Counted from the stretch's first letter, positions 12,650-26,817 are shown. The stretch: DNA of 64,000 bases from Melanocharis versteri (GCA_013397845.1 VZTG01001869.1:76351-140350); one strand, 5' to 3'. Made by a program: numbers and translations. Notes: generated by a model from the letters alone, not told the origin.

Positions 12650-13870
12650 GTGCAAAGGCTCCCTGGGCGTCCTCAGGCACTATAGCTGCACAGAGACATA
12701 AACCTGCCTTGGAGTGTGCCTTCGTGGATGGTTACCCTCAGCTATTGCTACCGCTGGACCTGAGAAATAATGGATATTAATTTAGGAAACTGACCTCCTA
12801 CGTAATGACCAACCCTTCCTTCAGCAGCTCTGTTACAACGCACAGAAGTGCGTGAGCCACAACTCCCAAATGCAGAGTGCTTTTTGCATGTACCCTGGGA
12901 TGTAGCAACATCATTCCCTCAGCTTTGGCAGCCCAAATGCAACATTAGCAATGATCTGGACAACCTCTCCCTTGCGACTGCATCACAAGCTTTCCTTGGT
13001 TTTGTTTTTTTTTTTTTTTCCTTGGAAATAAAGGGCAGTGAGAAGATGAGATAAAGACAAACTGCAGTGCTGTGAGACAGAGTGGTTCCTCAGAAGACTC
13101 ACAGAAACTCTCCCAAGAGTGCAAAACCTGTTCTCAGATCTCTGTTTTATGTTGGTGTTTGAGCACTTAGCATACGAGATACTGCAAGAGTCACTGAATC
13201 CTAATCAAAGCAACTTTCAAAAAGAGAGAAGCTGCTTGACAGTGAATCTGGACACAAGGGGTTCAGGCATTTTGAACCCTGGCATTCAGCAGCTGTTACC
13301 TGGAGGGACTCCTCTAGGGGATCTGGTATTTCAGAGGACTCCTTTCAAAGCAGGAGTCAGTTGTTAAACCAGGCACAGGGGAGTCTGAATATTTATTCAG
13401 CCTTAGCTCTGCCCCTATGAGCGTGACACAGCAGCTCCCTATTGTGAACACCTGCCTGCTGCCAAATTAGCAGGACTGCAGCTTGGGCAGGGAGTTGTGT
13501 TCACAGAAACCCTGGGAAGCAGTTTTTCCTATACTGAAAACACTGCACTCTGCTTCCTGGAAGCACAGAAATGGGCAAGAATGTATTTGGGCACTCTAGT
13601 TTCTTCCAAATATATGTACATCCCACCACTGCTGGTACAGGAATCGGGTTGCCTCACTGGGTATAAACACAGGTTTTGGGTTTTTTTTATTGGATGCAGA
13701 AACAAAAATTCTTTAGCAGGTCTTAATTTCTAAAATAATTTTAGTTCATCATGGACTGTACAATGGTAAAATATTCCAGAGAAAATAGATTATCTTTGTT
13801 GCTTTCATTGCCAGTTTAGGACATGCCTGCTCACACAGGACAGGTGTCAGTCAAGGCAAAAAGAAACTTT
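12650..13870. other. Intergenic stretch, nothing recognised
   Basis: No convincing gene or repeat. A poly-T run near 13004-13019 is the only low-complexity item. Confidence 0.4.
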
Positions 13871-13871
13871 A

Positions 13872-13898
13872 AAAAACCAAACCAAACCAAACCAAAAC
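13872..13898. repeat. AAACC simple repeat
   Basis: About five tandem AACCA/AAACC units in an A/C-only run. It is a short microsatellite. Confidence 0.8.
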
Positions 13899-13899
13899 A

Positions 13900-16835
13900 C
13901 AAGCTCAAGTCACTCTTTTTAATGTTATCTGGTTTCCAGCAATACAGTGTTGAACAAACACAAGCCACTGATAAATAAATGATGACTAGCTCTTGGCCTG
14001 TGAAAGGAAATGCCTGCCTTGTCACTGCAGTTGAGATGGCTCCCAGTAATGCCTCTGGTTCGGTCCTGGAGGACACTTACAGTATGTGGGATACTATCAA
14101 AATGAAAATATTATGGGTCCTCATCTCCACAGGCAGCTGCACTCCGGTCTGTCTTGGGTTCTGCAGAATGCTGCAGCTGGGGCTGATTGCTGCTCCCAAA
14201 GTGTTGGTGAATCCTTTTTGTTGAGGGCACCCACACAATTAAAAAGCATATTCTTGTACCACCTGAAACCCAGGCACGGACTGAGCCCTCTTGTCTCCAA
14301 GGCCCTGGGAAGGAAATTGGCTTTAAATGGATAATCAAAGGCTGCCAAGCAGTTAGCAGAAGCAGTGGTGTCCTCAAGTCTTGTCCCCTGCACCCCCTCC
14401 TGCACAGCGGGCTGGGAAAGTGACCTGTCTGTGTGCTGCCATGGGGTGCCTGTGTACCTGCTATGAATTATGAGGGGGTCTGCATGTGCCCTTTTGAGGG
14501 GCTTTGCAGGGGCCAGGGAAAGTGAGAGGCTCTGTGCTGCCTGGCCTGGAGCTGAGGCATCTCCCTGAGACAGAGTCCTCTGGCAGCTGTGTGTGTGCTC
14601 CCCTCCCACTGTCCCACCATCGTGGGGACTTCCAGTGTCCAGAAGAAAATATGCCAGAGCGCCTCTACCAGAAACACACTTCTGAGGGTTCCCCTGAGGA
14701 GAAACACCCTCAATTTGGGTCAATGCTGCTTCCTGCACCTTGCAAAGAACTATTGTAAAGATGTGACTTATTTCTGTATGCCACCTGAAACAAGTAAAAT
14801 ACCCTCCAAAACACCAGAGAAACCTCTGCCAGCCTGGATTATCTGTGCAACTAACCCCCAATAGATCCTGCTCTAACAACAGCATCCTGCTCTAACAACA
14901 ACTTCCTCCTTTTTCCCAGGTAGTGCCAGGTCTAACAGTTAGCAGATTTGGGAGTTCTTCTGTTTCAACAATATGATAATCATTCTCTCTCTGCCCTACT
15001 TCTATAGGCTTTCTGGCATTCTGAAAGGTCAATAGTCTAATTCCTAACGGAGCTGAATATGTATTTCTTTTGTATCTGAAGAACTGAATAAAACAGAGGG
15101 TGATTTTTTTGGACACTGTGTATTGAGGACAATCAAAAACTTTCTTGTTAGTCTAGTTCCCCTAGTATACCCGCACTGCATGGACTTTGCAACTCCAGCA
15201 AGCAAAGAAACTCTACCACCTTTTTCCAGCTGGCGTACAGCATCTGTTTTGTCCATGGTAACACACTTTTTAAAAAACACTCTTGTGAAAACAGAGGATG
15301 TAGCATTGCTGTGCTGGAGGGAAGGGGTCCCTGTCAAACTGTCCAGGGAGCTGGTGCAAGAAGGAGGAGCAGTGGAGAGTGCAAGAGAGCTCAAGCATGG
15401 GCTTAAGAGCTCCTGTGAACATACCCACAGCTGTGCCTTAGAGATGATACTGTGAGAAACTTCCCCAAGGACCCACGGGGCCTCTGGCTGAGGCTGAGGG
15501 GATTTACTCAGTGCTGGTATGACATGTGTGCCACGGAACTGCCTACCCTGCCTGGAAACCCCTGCAAGCTGGAGGGAACTCATTTACTACACCTTGATTT
15601 CTGTTCATCTGATTGAGTTTCCTCAAGAGCAGGTTGCCCAGTGCCTGTTCTGACAAAAATCTCTCCCCAGTAAGGTTCATGGTATCTTCAAGCACCATGG
15701 TGAGTGTAGCCACAACAGAGAGATGGTCAAGACATCACTTATGTTTGTTCAGACTGAGCGGGAAGGTGGAAAAGTGGGGGTCACTCCACCCTAGTGGTTG
15801 GATGACTTGTTCTGCTTCCTTTGCATAGGAAAGAAGGAGAGAGGTTGGTGCTTACTGTCCTCACTCCAGTCTCAGCAGGCTTAACATCAACATCGTGGTG
15901 ACCCTAAATGTCAGGCAGCTTCATGAGGATGCAGATCATGTGCTGTTGTTTTAGCAGATTTCCCAGGCGCTGGTCTCTGGATAATAACTCAGTTCCAGGG
16001 GTTAGCTCAAGAGAAGGCAGACTTCGCAAAGAAACTGAAATTAGAAATTATGTATTAAAAATGAACTGTGTATTGCAGCAGGTGAATTGAAATGAATGCA
16101 TTATAAATAATAAATAGAATAAATAGCATGTGATTTAAATCCTATAAATATAACAGAAGGGAATACTTGTGTACTGAACATTTTGAAATCTTGAAAATGT
16201 TAAAATACCACAGATGGGTAGCCAAACATTGCATAGACTTCTGATGCAGCCCAGTTTTTTTACTTTGGTTTTACAAGAACTAGCCTGGCTTGTAGGCAGT
16301 TTGAGGGTAAAAATAAAAAAAAAGTCTACATTACTTCCATAGCTTCTTACTGAAGACCACATTCTCTGGTTCCTCTTTCCTCTTTGATCCAGCTTAAACT
16401 GAAGGTCTTAACATAATACTCATAATCCTTCAAAGAAATCTAAGGCTCTGAAAGAAATGCAAAAATGTATTGCCTTTGCTACTTTCCTACTTCCCTTTTT
16501 GTATACGCAGCTTGGGATTAAAAGCAGCTGCTCTTCATTTTTGTTTGCACAACACCCAAATCAGCAGATTTGGTCCATCTCTGGGTTTTCTGTATTCTGC
16601 TGAAAAGCCTGCATTTTCCAGGCAGCCATCAAGCTTGCATTCCTGCAGGAGCTCAGACTGAATCTGCCTGCCTGAAGGCAGTACCAGGTGCTTTGCTCTT
16701 GCAACCTCCTTTGCCTCATGCCACTTCTGAAACGACACAGCTGTCCTTACAAGAGATCTCTGCTTCCACTTGTATCATCTGCACCAGCCAGGGAAGCAGC
16801 ATATTCCCACTGCTTGTACAAAAAGCTACGTCACA
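13900..16835. other. Intergenic stretch, no recognised gene
   Basis: It contains the longest unassigned frame of the left half (14121-14885, - strand, 254 codons). That frame has no recognisable domain and no supporting codon-like conservation that I can judge. A short tandem duplication with a unit of about 20 bases ('atcctgctctaacaaca') sits at 14865-14900. Nothing else is identifiable. Confidence 0.45.
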
Positions 16836-16837
16836 GT

Positions 16838-16928
16838 GCTTGCTGTATCCCATGGCAGAGGTGTTGGAGCTACATGATCTCTCAAGTCTCTTTCAACCCA
16901 AAACATTCTGATGCTACGATTCTGTGAT
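16838..16928 (+). mobile_element. CR1 LINE 3' end (sense)
   Basis: The segment matches the 3' terminus of CR1: 'cccatggcag..ggttgga', then 'tgatctctcaagtctctttcaaccc', ending in degenerate ATTCTATGATT-type octamer repeats (attctgatgctacgattctgtgatt). It is 5'-truncated, as is usual for CR1 insertions. Confidence 0.85.
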
Positions 16929-16934
16929 TTCACT

Positions 16935-19900
16935 GCAGTCCTTAAGCAAAGTCTCAGGCACCCATTTGAAAATAATTGCTTTAAATGGGGGATCACTGTG
17001 CCCTGGAGGCTTTGTGAAATAAATTTCTGTTGTATAGCACAGTAAAACAAGAAGCTCTGACAGTATTTCTCCCTTGGTGCTACATCATATTGTCCTTTCC
17101 TTGATATCTATGTACTCCCCTGTTTCCCACAAGCTTCAAATTAAGAAATTCTTTGTATCAAGAACATATAAGAAAGCTGCCGCTTGACTACAGCTCTTGA
17201 ATTTAGAGATGTGTTGGTGTTCCTTTCCTGGAGCAGTCCTGACTGTTAATATAGCATTATGTGCCACTCAGTGCCTGACCCCAAGACCAGCCACATGCAA
17301 ATAATCAAAACTTCCCACAGAATAAAGTTCTGCTCATTCTGAGTGAAAAAGTAGGTCCTTCATTAACTTTACTGCCTTTTGCTCATGCTATTCTTATTAG
17401 AGTAGTCCCCAGATGGCACTGTTTGGCCATTTAATGTGATTTTTTCTTGTCTGCCTTTTTTTTTTTTTTTTTTAAAGTTCATATTCAATGTCGTCTTTGA
17501 AGAAATGCTATACATTCCCTCCATACAGAAGGAAGGGACTGCTTCCTAGGAGTCATGGCTTGATGACAGGATTATTTATTTCTTCTTGTTTTCAGAGTCT
17601 CCCTTATAGAAATGGCTTCATTCTTTTTGAATGCCAGTGTTCCACAATTCTCTGCTCTCCAGAAGCCCCTTCCTCCCATGATAGCTCTCCCCTCTCGCCT
17701 TAGAATGTTCTTCAAGTATTGCAGGCAGCAAGAAGCTGACAGCAGGGCCCTGCTGTACTCGGCTAGGTGGTATATCCTGAAGCATCATACTCACAACCTG
17801 CCATCCCCCTTTGCAGCTCCAGATTCCCATACTTATACTGTCAAGGGTGTTAATGTTTCTTTCCTTTTTATAATGTCTTTTTTTATGACTGCTTCCATTG
17901 TTAAGTCACACTTCAACTACTTATTAGAAAATCAAGGTGACTTTGGTACATTTTTCTCCTGACAGAATTTCAAGCTAATAAGGGACTTCTAAACTGTTAA
18001 TAACTACTAAGATTGCTACTGCTATGGTTTGAGAAAAAGCCAAAGAATAATTTTTCATGCTGCATTCAGTACTCAAGAAGGGGACTCAGAACCAGATAAA
18101 AACAGGGTAACACAATGGACAGAAACATCTAGGGAAGGAGGCATAGTGGCAGCGAAACCCGTTCTCAGGTGGAACGAATTAAGTTCCTCATCCAGTAAGG
18201 GAAATGACGAGCTTCAGAAGGAAAGAATGTGTCTATTCAGTAAAGTCATGTTAACACAACAAAATGAGGGAGACAGATTTATTGGTACCCAGCTTGGGAT
18301 TCTGAGGAATAGCTGATTAAAATAAGTCAAAGGTGGTAGGTGCTGACTGCAACAGCCCATTCAGAGACAGGACTGATCTGTGCTGTCCTGTGGATGGTAA
18401 CTTGTTTACATTTTTACTAGTGATTTTTGGCACAAGAATTAGAGCTGGATTATTAAAGGAGATGAAAGCAATGATACGACATGAATTTCAGCAACCTAAA
18501 TTGATACTACTATGGTCTTGAGAGCCATCAGCTAGACTCCTTGTGATCAGCTGGAAGCACATCAGAGGTCGTGTAGGAGAAACAAAATACATGACAGCAT
18601 GCTAGTTACAAAATGATCAGAGAACTGGTGGGGCACAGCTGGGAGAAGCTCTTCAGATATATCATGGCCATTGCCAGCAGAGAGGAAAGAGACTCTCAGG
18701 GTCACTTGGGGCCTACTGAGGCCTTCTCCAAAACACTGTGGGCAGCGCTGGTCACTTGCGATATTGAAATGAGGCCCGGTGTGACACACTAAAATCTTGG
18801 TGGCTGCAGCACAGCCGAAAGGGGCCAAAGTGTGGTGACAGGGTTCTCCACAAAGTTACCAGAGCAGGGGGATGAAAAACCTGCTGGGAGTGAGAGGAAC
18901 TAAGTTGCATGACATGAAGTTCTGGCATGTGAACAAGGGATCACCAATATGTTGAGGGTGGAAATTCACAGCTTCCTAGCAATTGCAATTCATCTTCTTG
19001 GAACAGCCTAAGATGGAGTGTGACAGGTTTGAGAAAGCCAGCATGTAAGATGATAGGAAAATTATGGTTTCAGTGTCTGAGGTGCGGCCTCTTCATCTAT
19101 TTCCCTGCGCCATTCTGCTTGGAAAAAAGAGACGTGATTTTTCATAGTTCATTCGTCCTTGTAGAGCTTTTGGGACTGAACTGAATCACTGTTACAAGTA
19201 AAATTTTAAAAAAGCCTCCAAAAACAAAAGAGAGGGAAAAAAAAACAACTAAAAAAATCTTGACCTGCTGTTGTACCTATTACACTGTGTGGTTTTGGTG
19301 TTCTGCCTTTGTTGAGAAGTAAACTCACAGTAGAGTCTGCTGCAGTTTAAAATGGGAGTGGGTAAGGAAGACTCATACTTCACCAAAAGAGGATACTCAG
19401 ATACCTGTCCTAACAATACAGGCATTCACAGAATGGAAAACCTTTCTTACCAAGGCTTATATAGAAATCTCATCTTCTTGACAATTTTTGATTCTTGGTT
19501 ATAGTAATTCTTGTGCTCATTGAAAGCTTTCAAAATTCATTAAAATGGACACAAAATAGTACTATTTTTTTTTCTACTGTGAGGAACACTGGTGATCTTT
19601 GAACATCTTCCAAAAGCTCAGCCAATTCCAGTGTTGCTGAGACCCAAGTCTCATTTTCCATCTATATTTTGAGAAAACAGGCACTGAGAACAGCCTAAGT
19701 GAGGGAGAAATGCTGCTTAAGCTTTGTTTCATCTGATGGATATGCCAGAAGCTTTCTTGGAAATGAAAAATAAAAGCTCAGACAAGGAAACCTTCAGTTT
19801 ACTACTATATAAAGGTTAACAGCCTGCAATCAGATGTAAGGAGGTCTTGGCTGATTTCCTCTAGAAATAGGATTTACAGGCTTATAATGTCTCTATATGT

Positions 19901-20170
19901 CACTGTCAGTCCACTGTAACATTTTATTCCCCTTATCAGGTACAAAGAAACATGCAGAGAGGCAGCAATGTTGCATGACTTGAGGAGACAGGTGGCTGAG
20001 TAAGGTAGAGAGGACCTACAAAAGGCTGGAAGTGATACTGAGCTCCTCAAGATCTGAGCCTCTCAAGATCTGAATTAAACATCACAATTTTTTTTGTTGT
20101 TGTTGTCAGTCAGTAGATGAAGCTAGACAGTTATGATTAAGCCATTGCATTGTGAATATTATACCCTTGG
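16935..20170. other. Intergenic stretch, nothing recognised
   Basis: A poly-T run lies at 17456-17473. Otherwise there is no recognisable coding exon, RNA gene or repeat family. The block at 18540-18850 is somewhat GC-richer and may be an old unclassified repeat, but I cannot name it. Confidence 0.4.
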
Positions 20171-20174
20171 CTAA

Positions 20175-20643
20175 TGTTTTTTTTAAGGAAGACAATCCCA
20201 AGATGAATGGGCTGTCTGGATGAGAGCCACCAGGAGTAAGGTCAGGACTGAGCAGTAACCAGGGGAGAGGTAATTCCAGCAGTAGGAGATCGTGACCACC
20301 AACTCAATGACCACCTACTCCAAACAGACCCCAGAGGCAGACAGAGGGAAGAACTGGGCCTGCAGACTAATTAGAACGAGAAGCGAGATGTAATGAGCAA
20401 ATAGGGGGTTGAGTACTAATTAATGAAAGTCATGTAATCTGTAAGAAACGAATGCTGATGCTTCGTTTGTTAAAATGTATGAATTGTGTAAAGTTTTGAT
20501 GACTGGGGAGCCAGGCTTTCGTGGGCTACCACTCTGTTCCCTCCTTTGCACAAACCAGAATAAAACGTAGAAATACGTTCCCTGGGTGCGTGAGTTGGCA
20601 CTGCACACTGGGGAAGGAGCCCGCGGTTGGGACAAGAGTAGCA
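20175..20643 (+). mobile_element. LTR-like element (avian endogenous retrovirus)
   Basis: The block has LTR character: a G-rich promoter-like middle, an AATAAA poly-A signal at 20559-20564, then a GC-rich U5-like tail. The 3' half (about 20440-20634) resembles avian ERV LTRs that I recognise by text. Proposed ends are TG at 20175 and CA at 20643, flanked by a possible 4-base duplication CTAA (20171-20174 and 20644-20647). Four bases can match by chance, so the boundaries are tentative. No retroviral genes adjoin it, so it would be a solo LTR. Confidence 0.45.
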
Positions 20644-20649
20644 CTAAAG

Positions 20650-23395
20650 CAAACTTCTGTCTTATTAGACCTTAGGAATCCTTGAGACATCATAATTGGC
20701 TCAAATTATGAGGCAAGGGAAGCAAGAAGTCCAGCCATAAAAAGAAAACCTAGATGGTTTAGTTGTTCTGCCTGGCTCTGTTTTCTTGGCCTGGCTGCAG
20801 TGGTCAGATGTGAGCACAGGGACAGGTAACTCAAATGTGGTAATGCAGGTAGTCTGTCTCAGGATCCTGCTTCTACTGGGTGACGCTGCACCAGACTTGG
20901 CCCCCTGTGACCATTCAGGCAGGTTAAGTTCCCTCTGATCCCCTATGTTCCTTCACAGGGCATGCAACGACTGACAGCTTCCCCTCACGGAGAACACAGC
21001 ACTCTACCATTGCAGAAGCAAGCTGGGAAAACCCCAAAATCAATGGTCTTGGAGAGCTAGTTGATTCAGGGTGCGGAGGAGAGAGGGCCCAGGTGTGATG
21101 ACTCTGGCTCACAAAAGAGCAGCTAGCTTTTTCCCACAGGGGAGGAAATGGGTACATCTGCATAGCAGGCTGTTACTCTGTGACAAAGCTATCAGAGCAA
21201 GAAATTCTAGGTACACAGCACTGGAAGAAATTTATCCTGAAACTACAAACACTTGAAAACCTTTTTCAGCATTTACTGATGCCAGGGCTTGATGATGCTG
21301 ATTAATTACCCTAGGTGACTAAAGACAGCTAAGTTGCTGTTTGCTCCTCCCTCACAAACACTTTTGCTTTGGATAATTTATCAGCTGACAGGTTCTTGTT
21401 TCCCTGACCTCCCTGCAGCCACTAACACATCTTATTAAGGCCCTTTGTACAGTTTTAGCTTCTCCCTTGGCGATGACTTGGCTATTCAGCGTGAAATTTG
21501 ACAAAGTGCACACTTCAGTTAGCAAACGCACCAACAGCCTGCACTCTCAATGCCTGCCAGACTTCCTCACTCTCTGCTTTCTCAGCTCAGACAGTTGAAG
21601 AGCGTCTGAGCATTAAGATGAGCAGGCTTATGATGCTGGCTTGGTGCAGCACGGCAATTCCCCGCAGTGAAAAGCAGCACATAAAGACCTCTCTCCTGGA
21701 AACAAGTGCAGTAAGAGGTGTCAGAGAAGAAGCCGGTTTCTGAAACAAGAAGTGCTTACATTATGCATTGGTATTTTTTAACACAATGTAGTGTTTAGCC
21801 AGTAAAAAATACCTAGGCCTAAAGTAAACAAAGGCAGTGTTACTGAACATCTGGCACCTGCAGGTGAATCACTTTAAAAAGAAGGCTTCAGCTTAGAGAA
21901 GGGACAGATGTGAGGCAAGAAGTCTATGAAGATTAAAAAAAGCTTTACTAGGATATTTTGGGAAGGTTATTTTAGTAAAGTCATATGTCATGGAAGAATG
22001 TAGCTACATTTCCTACTTCATTGTTGTAATTGTTTATCACCATTGCTCACAGGGACGCAGGAAAAGAGGATTTCTGCACCATTAGAAATTCTCAGCAGGA
22101 CAAAGACCATGGGACTAGAGAAAACCCTATAGCACTAGGCAGATCAGGCAAGCAAGGAGGACTGAAGGGAGTCAAAGCCATCACCTGCATGCTGACTATA
22201 ATGTACTAATGTCATGGAGAAGCAGTGGCTAAGCAGGAAAAGGGATACGCCGGTTTCTTACAGTTGCAGGGAAGAGTTGCTGGATTCCCTGGTAACCAAG
22301 ATGCAAACATTTGGTTGTTGCACATGTTTCTGGATGGGATGCTTTGGCACCTGATAAGGAGCCAGCTTACACAACAGGCAGTTTCCTTGGTAGGGGCACT
22401 GACAAAGTCTGTTTGCTGTTTCCAGTCCTCATTAAACCTGGAAAAACCTAGTATCACTGGGTTCCCTGTTCATTAACTCTGAAAAATAGCAAAGGCTGTC
22501 AGGAAGAGCAGGACAGAGACTGTTAAACATAAAGCATGACTGCAAAAGTTTTTACTCTAGGAAGAAGCAGATTAGGAAAGAAAATGGGATTAAAGGAGGG
22601 GACAGCAAGATAACTGGGTAAAATTGTAGGAAGGAGAGATTATGGTTAGTTTTCACACGTCATGAAAAGATGTAGCTTCAGCCGAGCCCTGATTTGGCTC
22701 CTTCTCTCAGTGCCTGCTCTGAAGGCTAGTTGACTGGAATTATTCTAACTTGTGGAGTCTGCTGACATTTGGGGGGAGTTTCAGACACTTACACCACCAG
22801 TATCAGTCCATCTACTTAAGTGGTTTTGGAAGTTTTCCTTGAGGTTTTACTCTTTTACATTCATGTTTTAACCAGTCCATTTAGACTGAACGAAAAACCT
22901 TGGGTCAGCATCCCATGATCTGTTCTGATCAGCAGCACAAATGGGGTTCATGCTCAGTGATCCCAGTTTATGGCTGCAGCTCTGAGAGAACCCGCCTGGG
23001 TGAGCGCACAAATGCAGCCCTAAAGCCAAGGCTTTCTTAAGCAGGGATGACTATTTACATCTCTGTACAACCCTGTGCAGAGTAAGAGGGATGCAGATAT
23101 CGCTACTAAACTGTAAGCTTTGAGTGCAAGGCTCTGGGGGAAACTAACAAGCAGCTTCTTTCTTCAATTAGTTCTTGCTCTGCAGCTTTGCTTCACCTTC
23201 AAAAGCAAGTAATCTCATACTGCGGCAAGTAACAAGTCTGCAGTCTACAGAAACAAACCAGGCTTTGGCTCCCTACAGCTCACCAGCTCAGGGGTTATCA
23301 GGGGTTATCTTCTTCAATGATCCCTGGTTGCCTCAATCTCAAATCCCATAAGCTCTGCAAGCAGAGTTTCCAAAATAGCTAAATCTGACAGGAGA
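20650..23395. other. Intergenic stretch, nothing recognised
   Basis: No exon, RNA gene or repeat family recognised. Open frames are all below 95 codons. Confidence 0.4.
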
Positions 23396-23399
23396 CTTC

Positions 23400-23431
23400 T
23401 GTGCATGTGCGCACACGTGCATGTGTGCACA
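23400..23431. repeat. Alternating purine-pyrimidine near-palindrome
   Basis: About 30 bases of alternating TG/CA/CG steps (gtgcatgtgcgcacacgtgc and on) form an imperfect inverted repeat. This composition favours Z-DNA or a cruciform. It is a simple-sequence feature and no function can be read from it. Confidence 0.7.
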
Positions 23432-23434
23432 AAA

Positions 23435-26400
23435 ATAGACAATCAATTATCTGATGTGGATAAAGCTATTGAATTATTTCTTAACATGTTTTCTTTTCTA
23501 TGTGAAGAAACTCCTGTTCAGTCTCAGATTTCAGAAGCTGGGTTTACAATGCAGTGCTTCTGCTTTGTCGTTTGCCTCAGCAACTGCAAATCTCTGGAGG
23601 CTTTGCAGTGCACCAGAATGGAGGAGGGAGAGTCACACTTCAGCAGACAGTCTTTTATAACCTTTTCTGATGTTTTACTGTGACTTAAATACAGCAGAGA
23701 CCTGACATACATTCAAATTGCCATGTACTGAAGAATGCAGAAATGACAGGAGAGAAAAAATTACTATGCATCCTTCAGAATTTGTAATTACATCACAGTG
23801 CTTTCAGAGCGTCCAAGCACCTCGGGAAGTCTCATTTTTTATTACAGCTTCACTTAATTTTGAATTAATTCTGCCTTACACGCCTTGTATGTAAAAATGA
23901 TTGCTTTTACTTATACATGTCAATTTTGCCACTGCCCACATTCCTGCTCCACTTGTGTGTTCCCCAATATAATATCAAATGTACTAGGAACAAGCTCAAA
24001 AGGTATCACTGATTACAGAAAAGAGTTGCTTGTTTAAACCATTGGCATGAGATGTTCACATATCCGACATTGTCAGTGTCAGAAGAAATGTGCAGATTTC
24101 ACATAAACACACATATTGAGATGTGAAATCCTGTTAAATTAGGCCCAGAGAGGAAGAATAACTGAGGCAGTTCAAAAAGCAAGGTGGTGAGCTGCAGATC
24201 CCCAGAACTTATTAACAGCAGGTAAAGAGGCCTGAGAGCAAAACTACAAGGGAATTAGTCAAAATAAAGCTAACTAAGAGAATGGAGAGGTTGAAAAAAC
24301 CCCTAAGAAAACTGGCTGCATATTGTCTGTATTTGAAACTAGAGGAGGAGGGAAGATAGGGCCTGTTTTTCTAGTCAAATTGTGAAACATAAGAAGTGAA
24401 AGAATCAGGAGAAAAGGAGCTGGGGAAGCAGACATGCTGAGTGCTGACTAATGGGCAGTGTTTCATTAAGTGCTGGCAGAGGACACAAAGACTTGGAAGG
24501 GGGTGTGCTCCTCCCTCATGGGACACACCAAATTTTTATCTTATCTGCTTTTTACTAGTTGCCTCAGAAAAAAGCCCGAGGGATGCCAAAGCAACTAACA
24601 ATATCACCTGGCTGCTTTAAATGTTGGTTGCAAAGACACCCACCAAAATGTGCTCCTACTGGTTTAGCGAAACCAGTGGCACACACACCTGTTGAAGGCA
24701 AGGCTTGGTTGGCTTTTGGTCTGCTGATTTCTCAGCAGATTTCGAAAAATGCCTCTAGAGCGGGGTTTGCACAAAGCGCTAAATTCCTTCTTCTTCCTCA
24801 ACACACAGAGATGTAAGTTCGCTTGAGTGGCTCTTCACAACAGCAGCAGTAGCAACGTTCTCTCCTGTAGGGAAAGATGCAAATCCATCTCCCACAGGGA
24901 TGGGTTCTGCTGTGCTCCAAAATGCTCCGATGAAACAAGAGTTTCACATGAATTGCATTATATTGCACCTTTCCTGACACTCTGACATGAACCTTTAACC
25001 TTCCGAAGGCTGTTTAAGCCAGCCAGTACCCCTCAACATAAATTGATGCACGCAACACTGACTGTGTGCTTACAAACTGAGAAGCACACAAACATTTCCT
25101 CTGAATGCTCATGAAATCACCAGCTCCCAGGGCATAAATGTGTTATGCACAACAGAGGACGTTATACCCAAGAGCTAGTAAAACGGCCACAGCGGTGCAC
25201 AGCAGTGATTGTCAATATATTACGTTGTAACATGCTTGTAGGCTCACAGTCAGATTTAAAGTCTTGTACAACGCTCAGAATTCTTCCTGCGTTTGACCCC
25301 TGCAGTTAAGTGCTACAGTAATGGGCTTGAAAGCATGTTGCTGCAAGAACTTGCCAAGTGGTGACGGTACTCAGTAAATACCCAGTGACAGGTCCCAGGG
25401 AGTGTGAATCACATGCCACATAGTGTTTTTATGTCTGTGGAGAAATCCTTTCGCCTGAACACAGAAATTCTGATCTTATGTGGGAATTCGAAGGTTTGAA
25501 TGATGGGAGAAAGATGCAGTTCGGGGAATTTCCACTTACTGAAAGGGAAAGTAAAATTTATGCATGACATAAAAAGAAGACAGACATTTCTTGGATGCTG
25601 CTTTGTGATTCATAAACATTGCCTGCATTAGGGTGCTTTATATATGTTAGGCAATCTTTCCTAGTTTCCGGTTGCAGAGTCTCACCCACTAGTTCAAGGT
25701 TTAAAGGAGAGGCAAAACACCCATAAAAAGCAACAAATGCAGTTTTTCTTGGACATACAAATAATGTAACTTTAAGGCACATTACCTAAAGCCATTTTAA
25801 AGTTTGAATACAATGGCCCAAATTTTCCTTTTGCCATTTCCTACTGATTCAAACAACATTCCTTGCATGTTTCTTCTGAATTTCATTACACTGCTCATAG
25901 TCAGCTGAAGTTAATTACTGAATACTAACTTTCATAGGCCTTGAGAGTCATGCTTCTGCAAAGAAACAAGTGAATAGTATCTGCAAAAATGCAATTTCTT
26001 TTAAACATAATGGTTTGGGATCATCTTAAGAAATGAAAATGTTAGCAGCATTCTCAGTAGAAGCATAAAGTGGTAAAAGTGGCCAGAAAAAGCACTTTAG
26101 GTAGCCTAAAGGTAGCATAGTGCTCAGGGATGATCAAATGTAAACAGCATGAATCCACAGGACCCAGGCTCCTTGATTTTTTTTTCTGTATTTGGAGACT
26201 CTAGGAAAGGCCAAATACAAAGCTTTTATCCTGAACCCACTCACTCATGCTTCTCACATCACAGCAACTTTGCCTCGTGGCAGATGTTGCAAAGCCCAGA
26301 ATCAACAGCTGGCAGTAAAACCAAAAATTGACCAACTGCAGCAGGAAAACATTTTTCAAAGCAAGCAGAAACCTGTGCCACATCTTTTCAGCACAGTGGT

Positions 26401-26745
26401 GGGCCATACAAAAACTGCCTCGGTAGAAATGAGGAGTTTTGTTTGGGAGAATGAAATTTTGAGGCTATCTTCCTATTTCAGTGAACACAGCAAGACCAGT
26501 ATAAACTCTGCTTCGCTTCGCAGAGTGTCTTCGGTTTCCTTTTCCACAAAATTTAAAGCTTACTTCTCCTCATTCCTCTGCCATGATCTGCCTGCCACAG
26601 TCCATTTCCATTCCAACGGAAAGACCAAAAGATATCACTATTCAGTTTTATTAAGAAGCATGTGTTTGCACGGGGAAAGGTTCCGCTTGCCAAACACCTG
26701 CAACAGTCACTGCCCAGGACTCCTTCCTCACCTGCCAAGCACTCT
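23435..26745. other. PIGG upstream flank, no recognised gene
   Basis: AT-rich sequence with short frames only. The 218-codon + frame at 26192-26848 runs into the CpG island and has no recognisable domain. I see no divergent gene with a first exon on the - strand here. Confidence 0.45.
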
Positions 26746-26817
26746 TTGCTGCAACATGGCAACAATCCGCCTTTCCCCTCCCGCCGGGGAAGGCGAGGTC
26801 GGGCCGCGGGGAGGGAT

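Noticed and set aside
14121..14885. 254-codon open frame on the - strand
   Set aside because: No recognisable domain or composition typical of protein, parallel open frames on the + strand, and no splice or promoter context. Likely chance.
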